From NCBI RefSeq assembly GCF_014839835.1, contig NC_071633.1, positions 19,459,001 through 19,523,000 on the forward strand: a stretch of DNA of 64,000 nt. Direction: 5' to 3'. The stretch is from Dryobates pubescens. Lineage: Eukaryota > Chordata > Aves > Piciformes > Picidae. Both the position numbers and the translations under genes were made by a program. The notes below the pieces were generated by a model. The model did no database searches. It was not told where the DNA came from and worked only from the letters and a program-made list of their open reading frames with translations. Shown piece by piece: positions 25,156-37,401 of this stretch; positions within the stretch are counted from its first letter, which is position 1; each line of letters opens with the position of its first letter.

Positions 25156-27467
25156 TGGCTAGAAAACAGTCACAGCTGCAAGGGAGAGCCGCGACGAGAA
25201 CCCATCCCGGAATCCGCTGCTCTGGGGGCTCGGGAGATGCTGGGAAGACCTGGCTTGTCCTGTGGGGAGGATCCTCTTCCAACCGACGGCAGAGGGAGCC
25301 TGGATAACCAGCGCTCATCTGGGCTACCGCCAGACCGAGCCACCTTCCCTCCTCAGGAAGCCCAACCGGGAGATAAACCTGCTCAGCATTCCAGATCCGC
25401 TGAGTCACCCGGGAGCCGTGCCCAGGACGGGCGCCTGAGTCCCCACCAAAGGGAAGCACAGGCTGTGCCTCAGGTACCCAGCTTCAGAGCGCCTGAAAGT
25501 GGACAAAAAAGATTCCAGCCACCTACACAATCTGCTGGCCTGGCAGCAAGAGCCACGGGCACACACATTTAGCCAGCACATTCTGGCAGCAAACAGAGGT
25601 GAGAGGGGTCAAGGTGACAAAAGGGTGTCAAAGCTTTGTTTCCCAGTGCAGGTTATCTTGCTTTGGGTACTAGAAAAAGTGACTTTTCTGAAAGGCCTCT
25701 TTTGTCTGTCCACAATGGGAGCATTTGCTGGGATCACCAGATCGTATAGCAGCAAATTTCAGGGACAGACAAGGCTGCTGGCCAGGCAGGAGAGGCAGCA
25801 GCCTGTCAGCTACTGAGGATGGATGCAGCAGAGGAGGGGATTAGTGCTGCCATCTCTCTGAGACACTGAGACCACCCCAAAGCGAAGGGCTCCTTGTCCC
25901 AAACACTCCAACCACCCTAGAATAAAAGGCCCAACGCCTCTGCCAGGCCAGGGCTGTGTCTTGCTGACAAAGTGGCTCTGGGACCCCACCGTCCAGCACA
26001 GACTCAGGGGCAGGGGAGTATCTGTGCCATGTTCCCCAGGCCAGGGAGGCTTGCACAGCAAGGGTGGATGCATGGGAGCTGTTCTGCACAGCACAGGCAT
26101 AACGTTTCTGGAGCTGAGGGGCTCTGCCTTCTCAGTGTGGATAAGTCCAGGTGGCTCCCCACACCTGAGGGCCAGTTATGTCTTTGCTGCGTGCTTGCAG
26201 AGGCCTCCTCTGAAGCTGAAGGTGCTTCCCGAGGGGAGTTTTCCAGGTTTGGGATAGGGGCATGGGGGCTGCAGGCAATCAACAGGCTGGAGGTGGTTTA
26301 AAGCCCTGAGGCTGTGCTGGTCAGGCTTGGACATGGGCAGACCAACCCCTCTGACAGTGTCTGGGTCCCTCTGCTCCTGGTGCATCCAGGCTTTCCAAGA
26401 GACAACTCCAATCCTTGCAACCCCAAAAGATTGCAAGGTGTGGGGGAGGAAACATCCCTATTTCCCTTCTATTTTTACAAACATATCATAGCACTCTGAT
26501 ATAAAATTACTTGTTTTGCTCTATCCCTCAGTATTTGTGGCCAGGCTCCAAGCCACCCGAGGTCAGTGGAAAGACTGCCACTAACCTCAGCAGCCACTGG
26601 CCCAGGCTTCTCCTCAGGCACTTTCTTTCTTGTGTTCATTTTGCACACAGCAAAAACAGAGGAGGAGGGTAGGGAGGGAGCCAACAAACCACCCTCCTGT
26701 GTCAAGCCAGATGAAAATCCATCTGCAAAGCCATGTAAAAAGAAACCATCAGGGGATGATCCCACATCTGAAAACTCTGCAGGTTGAAAAATCTATGCAG
26801 CCATGCAGATTCCTATTCTTCCACAGCTCTTGAAGCTTCCACCCACTTTGGTTGTTTGTGAGAGCAGCAAACGTCTCCGGGCAGTCGGGCCGGGATCATT
26901 AGAGCTGTTGTTCCTGTGTGTGGAGTGACTGACGCAGATGTTTGTTACAATAGATGCTTTATGGAACGACAAAATACTTTCAGACCAAGTAGGCAGCGTC
27001 GTTTGCATGAAAGAGGGCTCCCAACGCACTCACCACCCCATCCTCCCCTGCAGGACCTCGCTGCCCGTGGGCATGCCCCACTCCTCCTGAGAGGCCACAG
27101 AAATAAGAGGTTTTCATGCACGAGGCCACGAGAGAGTCTGAAAATCCTTAACGAGGCCTGATACAGGGCTCTGCAAGAGCGAACCCCCGTGCCACCCTGC
27201 CAGGAGGGGCTGCCCTGCAGGCAGCACCCTCCGCTATCTAGCGGGAGCATTCAGGTGGCACCGCGGCGGCGACCGGAGCACACCGAGCTCGCTGCCCACG
27301 GGACAGCTCTGATCAGTGGAGGCGAAAGCCGGGGCAGACCCCTGCTGCTCCTCATGCCCTGCCCCGCGGGGGCGGTGGGATTCAGGGATGGAAGGGTCCC
27401 GCAGCCTGTCCCCTCTGCGCAACCAAGGCCCGGGCGCCGCCTTTGGACGAGCGCAACCTGCAGCAGG

Positions 27468-27503
27468 CTGCGCTCCGATCCCAGCCTGCGCTCCGATCCC
27501 AGC
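27468..27503. repeat. 18-bp direct tandem duplication
   Basis: Two identical copies of CTGCGCTCCGATCCCAGC are followed by a partial third. They lie upstream of BTBD18 within a GC-rich region. Confidence 0.8.
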
Positions 27504-27599
27504 CTGCGCAGGGGCACAGCCGCCCGAGGGGGCAGAAGGAAGGGGCGGGCGCCACAGCCGAGGGAGCGGCGGAGGAGGAGGGAGCTGAGCTCGGCAGAG

Positions 27600-28280
27600 G
27601 GGCTGGGCTCGGCGGAAAGACTCTGTCGGGAAAGAGCTCGGCCGGGAAGCGGCTCCGGGGCAGGGATCTGTCCCTGCAGAGGTCCCTCCCCCGCCAGCCC
27701 GCCCCACGCGGCCAGCGCCGCGCCCCCGCGCTCTTCCCGCCATAGCCCCTACCGCGTCTCCATTGGTCGACAGGTTATGATTGGCTGCGAAGCGAACCAA
27801 TGTGGAGGCTGCCGCTGGGCGGAGCGAGGCGCTGGGCCATGCTGGGCGGTGGGCGCGAAGCGCTCGCGTGGTGCCGGTCCCCGCTTCCCGGCTCCCGTTC
27901 TCCCCTCGGTTCCAGCACTTTGCCAGCCGTCTCTTCCCCCTCGGCAAGTACGCGGCGGGCCCGGGACTGCCAGCCGGGGCGGGGGGGAAGGTGGGCGAAG
28001 GCCGGACCAGGGCACGTGAGGTGCGGGCGGCAGACCCGAACCCGATTGTTTTCGTGGCGAAATAGTCGTGGCTGGCGCCCTCTGGTGGCCAAGCGGAGCC
28101 CCGGGGCTTGGCAGCCACGCGCGGCCCTTTGCATCGTACCGGGGCCCCGGCCCGGGGGCTTTGCACGGCGCTGTACAGGCGATGCAGAACGCGTCCGCAG
28201 CCCGGCTCCCGGCTGTCGCCGCACCGTAGCCCCAGACCACTCGGCCGGCCCCCAGCGCTGCGCTGTCTTGCAGGCTGGCC
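27600..28280 (+). promoter_or_regulatory. BTBD18: BTBD18 CpG-rich promoter with three CCAAT boxes
   Basis: Three NF-Y-type sites lie within 40 bp: ATTGG at 27762-27766, ATTGG at 27780-27784 and CCAAT at 27797-27801, inside CpG-rich DNA. The ATG at 28281 follows CTTGCAG plus 7 nt, so it may lie just after an acceptor, with a noncoding exon upstream. The start site is inferred. Confidence 0.5.
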
Positions 28281-29295
28281 ATGGGTTCTCCGGCGGGCGC
28301 CCGGCGGCTGCTCTACCGCAGCACTCGCCTGCTCCGCGCGGCCTTCCAGCACCTCCACCAGCAGCAGCAGCGAGCCGATGTCTTCTGCGACGCCGTCCTC
28401 CAGGCTGAAGGTGAGCAGCAGCAGCAGGGCTCGGGCCGGGTCCCTGCCACCCCCAGGAGAGGGCCAGGGCAGGTTTCAGAGCGGTGACAGCCGCTGTTGC
28501 TTCGCAGGCGGGACGGTGGTGGCCCACTGCTGCGTCCTCTCCGTCTGCAGCCCCTTTTTCAGGGAGCAGCTGCACCAGGAGCTGCCCCCCCGGGGAAAGA
28601 GAGTGGTGCTGGAGCTGGGAGGGCTGAAGATCGGGGTGCTGCGCACGCTGGTGCGCTTCCTCTACACCGCCGAGCTGGAGGCCACGCAGGACGAGGTGCA
28701 GGAGGTGCTAGCAGCTGCCCGCCTGCTCCGCGTTACCGAGCTCGAATCGCTGCAGCTCCAGGCGGGGCGGCTGGTGAGGCTGGGACCCTCGCGGCAGCTC
28801 AATCGCTCCTGCCTGGGCCCGGCGCCGAACGGCTCCCCAGCGGCGGCAGACGACAGGGCTGAGCGCGGGGGGCGCGCTAGCCGCCCCGGGAGCACCGGCG
28901 GGTCCCCGCAGGGGCAGTCAGGCTTTCCAGGGGGCGCGCAGCCCAGCCCGGTGGGGCGGGTGAAGCTGCGGAAGGTGGAGAGCAGGGGCTGCTGGGAGGT
29001 GGTGCGGGACAGGCAGCCGCCCGCCGCTGCGGCGGTCCCCAGAGGGGAGGGGACAGAAGCGGAGCGACCCCTGGATGCAGGAGCATTGGGGCAAGCGAGC
29101 AGGCGCCACTCACGCCGGCAGAGCCCCCAGGCAGCCTCGAGGAAGCAGGGCTGTGGGCAGGTGGTGCCCCCGGCAGACCCCAAGGAAGAGGAGGTGGATG
29201 TGGGGACGGTGGAGCCGTGCCTGCCCCCTGGCACTGTCTGTGTCTGGCCCTGCCCCTCCTCCGAGTCAGATGAGGAGGTGGATATCCTCACCTAG
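28281..29295 (+). CDS. BTBD18: BTB/POZ domain-containing protein 18, short form
   Basis: There are two coding exons, 28281-28410 and 28508-29295 (918 nt, 305 residues). The donor is GAAG|GTGAGC and the acceptor GCAG|GCGGG. Residues 1 to about 135 form a BTB/POZ domain (LYRSTRLLRAAFQHLHQQQQ, DVFCDAVLQAEG, then HCCVLSVCSPFF and VVLELGGLKIGVLRTLVRFL). A second conserved block, VGRVKLRKVESRGCWEVV, lies near residue 220 and matches the human protein, and the C-terminus is acidic (SESDEEVDILT). In mouse, BTBD18 is a nuclear germ-cell factor needed for transcription of pachytene piRNA loci; that role is assumed here by homology. The human protein is about 700 residues, so most of the low-complexity middle and C-terminus is absent. 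The gene faces SELENOH tail to tail. Confidence 0.9.
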
Positions 29296-29361
29296 GGGGA
29301 TCAGCTCTTTCCCCATGACTGGGGCACCGCAGGAAGGGCTACCCTCACCCTGTGACATCAA

Positions 29362-29367
29362 AATAAA
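29362..29367 (+). terminator. BTBD18 polyadenylation signal AATAAA
   Basis: AATAAA lies 67 bp past the BTBD18 stop, on the plus strand. Cleavage would be near 29380-29390, close to the opposing SELENOH 3' end. Confidence 0.75.
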
Positions 29368-29398
29368 GGGCTGGAGCTGTGCTGTGGGGCTGCTGAAC

Positions 29399-29404
29399 TT
29401 TATT
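29399..29404 (-). terminator. SELENOH polyadenylation signal AATAAA
   Basis: The plus strand reads TTTATT, giving AATAAA on the minus strand about 245 nt past the SELENOH stop and about 70 nt past the SECIS core. Cleavage is expected near 29380. Confidence 0.75.
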
Positions 29405-29474
29405 GGGGAATGGCAGGGGGGATGAAGGGGAGCCAGGGGGGTCCAGCGGTGGCTGCTCGTGGTGGAGCTACAGC

Positions 29475-29529
29475 ATCAGAGACGGGACTGGGGCTGGCAG
29501 GTGCCCCCCACTTCATCTCATCTCTTCAT
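29475..29529 (-). promoter_or_regulatory. SECIS element candidate in the SELENOH 3' UTR (type 2)
   Basis: On the minus strand the SECIS quartet motifs are present: ATGA (29526-29529) and TGAT (29475-29478). Exactly 12 nt after ATGA comes the apical AA (29512-29513). The 12 nt pair with the arm before TGAT, with one mismatch and one unpaired base by eye. A further small GGGG/CCCC stem lies beyond the AA, as in type-2 SECIS elements. It would recruit SBP2 and eEFSec to decode the in-frame UGA. The fold was judged by hand only. Confidence 0.75.
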
Positions 29530-29646
29530 AGACGCTCGTGCCACGGGTGACAGCCCTGGCTGCGAAGAACGGGCAGTTGGTGTGTGGCCCCAGTCCCCCT
29601 CCCTGACCCTGTCCTCACCCTGCCCCTGTTTACCTGGCTGCCCCCT

Positions 29647-30199
29647 CTATGCCAAGCTGTTCTTCAGGGCTTCCACCACGGCCTCCGGCTGAGGGAACTT
29701 CAGTTTACGGGGGGGACCCTTCCCAATGCCACTCCACAGCTCCACGGCTGGGAAGAACAAAAGGGAGATGGGTCAAGGGGGCCAGGGAGCTTCCCCCTTC
29801 CTCCCTGGTGGTCCCAGCACTTACTGCTGCCGTCCTCCTTCACCAAGGACACCTCGAAGCTGTTCCTGCGTGGCTGCTGGGGGTTGATCTCCACGGGGAG
29901 GTGAGCCACAGCTCCTCGCAGGGCCTCGCTCACCGCCGCCGCGTTCCGCCCGTACACCCGTCAGCTCTTACTGGAGAGACGCGGGGAGGGAAGTCAGTAC
30001 TCGGGGGGCACGCCAAGGAACCCCCCCCCCCTTCAGCACCCGCCCCGGCTCACCAGTGCTCGATGACAATGCGGGGGCCGGTGTCCCCCGGACTGCTCTC
30101 GCCCTGGGGACGAGCCCGCTTCTGCGGGGCAGTCGCCTGCTCCGACGCCTCGACGGCCGGCGGCTGCTGGGCCCCGCGCTTTCTCCCGCGGGGAGGCAT
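29647..30199 (-). CDS. SELENOH: Selenoprotein H
   Basis: There are three coding exons: 30054-30199, 29825-29970 and 29647-29747 (393 nt, 130 residues including Sec52). The Sec codon TGA at 29961-29963 gives a redox motif CKSU, corresponding to human CTSU, followed by RVYGRNAAA. The N-terminus MPPRGRKRG is a basic AT-hook-like, nuclear-localisation stretch. The C-terminus reads VELWSGIGKGPPRKLKFPQP, matching the thioredoxin-like fold of the family (human 122 aa). SELENOH is a nucleolar, redox-active selenoprotein linked to oxidative-stress defence. A standard gene finder would stop at the TGA. The phases of both introns support reading through, and a SECIS candidate lies downstream. BTBD18 converges on its 3' end. 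Confidence 0.93.
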
Positions 30200-33559
<3,360 letters not shown>

Positions 33560-33834
33560 CTTCACCGCTGCCGTACAGCTGCCGTACAGCCGCTCGCCAC
33601 CTATTGGCCCGCCCAGCTGCTCGTCCGCGGGAGGAGACGCCTCCACGCTCTGAGCCAATAGCGAGCCGCGTTATCACCCGCTCCGCGTGCCGCGGCGGGC
33701 CAGTAAAAAGCAAGAGAGGAACAGCCAATCAAAAGGCTGGGACCCAGTCTCCCGGAGCAACGGGGAGGGGGGCGGGGCCTGAGTGTGCTCGGCCAATCTT
33801 GGCTGGGCGGCCTCGCGCGGGGCACGCCGGGAAG
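33560..33834. promoter_or_regulatory. Bidirectional TMX2/MED19 promoter
   Basis: Only 275 bp separate the TMX2 and MED19 start codons, which point away from each other. Four NF-Y-type boxes are present: ATTGG at 33603-33607, and CCAAT at 33655-33659, 33725-33729 and 33793-33797. No TATA box is seen. Two more CCAAT sequences lie in MED19 intron 1 (near 34074 and 34177). Confidence 0.75.
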
Positions 33835-35283
33835 ATGGAGAACTTCTCGGCGCTGTTCGGCGGGGCCGAGCCGCCGCCTGCTGCCGCGGCCGCCGCCCTG
33901 GGCTTCGGGCCTGCCAAGGCGCCGGGCACCGGGGCTGCGCCTCCCCCCGCCGCCGCCGCGCCGCCACCGGGCGAGGACGCGACTCGCAAGGCCGCCGCTG
34001 GCCCCTTCTACCTGCTGCGGGAGTTACCAGGTGCGGGCGGGGCCGCCGGGCGGGAGGCGGGCGCAGCTCTTATCCAATCGGCGCGGCGGAAAGAGGGCGC
34101 AGACTTAACTGGCAGTGCGGCGGGCCAGTGAGGGGAGAGGGCGGTGGGCGGTGAGACGCGAACTGACGGTGCGGCAGGCCAATGAGCGTGCGGGGGGAGA
34201 GGCCAAGCAGCTGTGTCCAGTGGGGAAACGAGGCCTTGGGAGGGGGGGAACCGGGCTGGGAAGTTGGGAAGGAGCGGGGCTGGTGGGTCCCGGTGCCCGG
34301 GCTGGGGTGAGGAGCCAGGCTTGGGGGTCCCCGGAGCTGGGGCGGGGAGGGACGCGGCGCCGGAAATCCTTGCTGGGGGAGCGGGGAGGTCCCGGGGCTG
34401 GGGACTCGACGGGGCGGCAGTTGCACACCTTCCCCGCCCCGCGGCGGCGGCTGCGCAGGCACCACGGAGCTGACGGGCAGCACCAACCTGATCACGCACT
34501 ACAACCTGGAGCATGCCTACAACAAGTTCTGCGGCAAGAAGGTGAAGGAGAAGCTAAGCAACTTCCTGCCCGACCTGCCTGGCATGATCGACCTGCCCGG
34601 CTCCCACGACAACAGCAGCCTGCGCTCCCTCATCGAGAAGCCCCCCATCTGCAGCAGCTCCTTTACCCCTCTTACGGGCACCATGCTGACCGGCTTCCGC
34701 CTCCACGCCGGCCCGGTGAGCGTGGGGCCGAGGGCTGGGGGCAGCCACTCAGGCCAGAGGTGCCTGACATGGCCTGACCAGCCTCATCTCTCCCCAGCTG
34801 CCTGAGCAGTGCCGGCTGATGCACATCCAGCCGCCCAAGAAGAAGAACAAGCACAAGCACAAGCAGAGCCGAACCCAGGATCCCGTTCCCCCAGGTTGCT
34901 GTGCCTCACTGCCCCAGCCTAACCCTGTTCCCTTCAGCCCCAGGGGGTTCCCAGCTCACCCAGTGCTCTTACTCCCCCAGAAACCCCCTCAGACTCCGAC
35001 CACAAGAAGAAAAAGAAGAAAAAAGAGGAGGATCCAGAAAGGAAGAGGAAGAAGAAAGAGAAAAAGAAAAAGAAGGTGAGTGGGGAGAGGCAGAGCCTGT
35101 TTCCCAGCCTGTGCCCACCCTGGGGGCTGCCTAGCAGTGAGCTCGACCTGGGCAGCAGCACTGCTTGGTGCCAGCTGTTCCCTGGGGGCTCATGGGTTTG
35201 TCCTTCCTCCACAGAACCGGCACAGCCCAGAGCACCCAGGGGTAGGCAGCTCCCAGGCCAGCAGCAGCAGCAGCTTGCGGTGA
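33835..35283 (+). CDS. MED19: Mediator complex subunit 19
   Basis: Five coding exons, 33835-34030, 34459-34715, 34798-34894, 34981-35075 and 35215-35283, give 714 nt and 237 residues (human 244). The start is MENFSALFGGAEPPP, followed by an Ala/Pro-rich, variable N-terminus. The conserved core runs from GPFYLLRELPG through ELTGSTNLITHYNLEHAYNK and KVKEKLSNFLPDLPGMIDLP. The C-terminus is a very lysine-rich stretch (about residues 175-215) ending in a serine run, SSQASSSSSLR. MED19 joins the head/middle interface of nuclear Mediator, which links DNA-bound activators to RNA polymerase II. The gene shares its promoter with TMX2 and converges on ZDHHC5. Confidence 0.97.
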
Positions 35284-35549
35284 GGCTGTACCAGTGCTAC
35301 CCCAGGGAGCCTCCTGCCAACAGGACTGACCTGGGCTAACGTAGGAGGGGCTGACCCCTCCTGCAGCACTCGGTGGGGGGCTCGGGCTGGCCTGTTTCCC
35401 CCCCAGGCAGAGAGGACACTCACAGCCCCCACCTGCGGCGTGCAGGCAGCTGGGACCAGGGGACAAAGGCACCGCTGGCCACAGCCTTTTATACCAACCC
35501 CCCCCCCCGGCACATCGGGACAGGACAGCTCTTTTTTAATCACCTTTTA

Positions 35550-35555
35550 ATTAAA
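35550..35555 (+). terminator. MED19 polyadenylation signal ATTAAA
   Basis: ATTAAA lies 267 nt past the MED19 stop, in an AT-rich patch. About 550 bp then separate this 3' end from that of ZDHHC5, and nothing recognisable is seen between them. Confidence 0.6.
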
Positions 35556-36115
35556 GTCTCTGCCTGAGGAAGGGTGGTGGCAGTGGCAGCTGCCCCCCTC
35601 AGTATCGTGGCAAGGTGAATTGAGCAGGGTGGCTCCATGGGGTGCTATGGCCTAGGACAGAAGGTTGTGGGCGATACCACCCCTCACCATCACCCTGCAC
35701 AGCGGCTCGTGTGCCATCTGCTGCCTGCACAGTGGGGAGGGCAGGATCCTGCCTCAGTTCTGCCTGCAGAGCTGGTAGGGGCTCTGTGCTCCCCTACCTT
35801 GTGAGGACAGGAATGGCCCCCAAAAGGCCCTGCGTCCGCAGACAGCTGCCAGCCAAGCACCTGGGACTGCAGCTGTGCACAGCAGGAGCTCCAGAAGCAG
35901 TCGCGGCACAGCACCGAGGTCCTTCGGCCCCAGCCCCCTGCGCCTCGCCGGCTCCACCCCACCTTGCCCAGAGCCACTTCGTCACACCCTGGAGGAAGGT
36001 TGCCTTCTGTGGGAGCAGAGCTTGCCCAGAAGCCACCCAAGGAGGTCTCTCCCCGAGACGGGGCCGGGCCTGCCTCCTCCCTGGACGCCACACAAAGCAC
36101 ACGCATGCCTGCTGG

Positions 36116-37401
36116 GGTGGCTCATTAAATATCCTTTTATTCCTCGTTTTTTAAATGGCTAAGAATAATAATAATAAAAAAAACCCAACCCAACCATGGT
36201 GTGGCTCTGCAGGGGCCACAGGAGAGCTATTGCCATAGAGTCAAGTAGTGCCTCAAGTTTGGTGGGCCCCCTGGGGGGTGGTTTGCCCGGGCAGGGAGGA
36301 GGGAGCTCTGGGCTCCTTGGCTGCTTGGTTTGGGGTCTGTGGCGCTGTGAATTTTTTTTTGGCATGTGATGAGAAAAAAAATATTGCTTGGTGGGGGTGC
36401 AGCCTGCTGGCCTTCCTCTCCCCCCAGCAGAAATAAAAACAACCCCCTGACAGCAAGAAAGCCCCAGCCCACCCCTTAAAAAAACCCCAACCCCAACAAA
36501 AAACAAACGAACAAACAAAAGCAACCTCCCCCCCCCCCCGCCCTCCCCCCACCAACACAAGCCCCAAGGAAACAGAAACAAAGAGAAAAAGCTGCCGGTG
36601 GGAAAGGCCTGGAGCCCACAGCTCGCTGCAGCCATCCTGGGCCAGCTCATGGCAGGGTGTGGGGAGGGGGCTGCTCCCCTGCTGTCCTCAGCCCCGGGCT
36701 GGGTGGTGAAGAAGAGGGGAGGGGAGGGTCCTGGCTGAACACACCTTGGCCTTTGGCAGGGGCAGGCAGGGGGAGGGGGCACCTGCCAGAGCCTGCCCCG
36801 CATTGGGTGGGAGAGCGACAGCGAGCGTCTGCCCCCCCGCGGCGTCTGCCCCCCGCGGCGTCTGCCCCCTGCCTCCTCTGGGGGGCAGGAAGGGAGCAGC
36901 TTCCTCCTCGGCCCCGGGGGTGAGACCTGGACCTTCTGCCTTCCTGCTGCTTGTTTGGGGTTTTTCGTTTGTTTGTTTGTTTTTTTACTCTTTATATTTC
37001 TCTCTCTAGATACTTCTCTGTACACACAGCTGGTAACTCGGGAAGAGGCAAAAAATAGAATCCGTAACAATACTCATAATAAAAAAAAGTATTCTGGTTT
37101 ATAAACAACTCCGTTCCTACCACGCTAGGCGAGCGGTCGATTGCACAAGGCCCACGGGAGGCTGGCCCGGCCGGGGTGCTGGCCAGGGGGCGAGGCTGGA
37201 GCCCCCGCCGGCCCCCGGCGCTGGCAGTCCTGGGGGGAGGGCGGGCGAAGCTCAGCCCCGCTCGGTGTCGGCGCCCGGGGAGCTGAGGAAGGGCGGCGGC
37301 GGCGGCGGCGGCGGGCCCGGCCCCCGCCCGGCTCTCCTGGAGTCCGCAGAACGTCCCTGGGGGGGCGGCCGGGAGCAGCGAGGGGCGAGCGGCTCCGCCC
37401 C
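36116..37401 (-). other. ZDHHC5: ZDHHC5 3' UTR with AATAAA at 36136-36141
   Basis: Downstream of the ZDHHC5 stop on the minus strand there is about 1.3 kb without a gene. It ends at AATAAA (TTTATT on plus, 36136-36141). It contains pyrimidine and purine runs near 36350-36600 and a short GGC run near 37300. Cleavage is expected near 36116-36120. Confidence 0.6.

Larger units (their letters stand above)
21601..27600. other. Intergenic region between the CTNND1 and BTBD18 promoters
   Basis: Apart from a CR1 fragment (25061-25155) and a 32-bp inverted repeat (23852-23883), I see no gene, RNA gene or conserved domain here. Open frames are short and look random. Confidence 0.6.

Noticed and set aside
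27234-28358. 374-codon minus ORF upstream of and overlapping BTBD18
   Set aside because: It is antisense to the BTBD18 first coding exon and promoter, with no conserved motif.
33560-33658. Upstream in-frame Met extending TMX2
   Set aside because: The extension falls in the bidirectional promoter and is not conserved; MAVLAP matches the known start.
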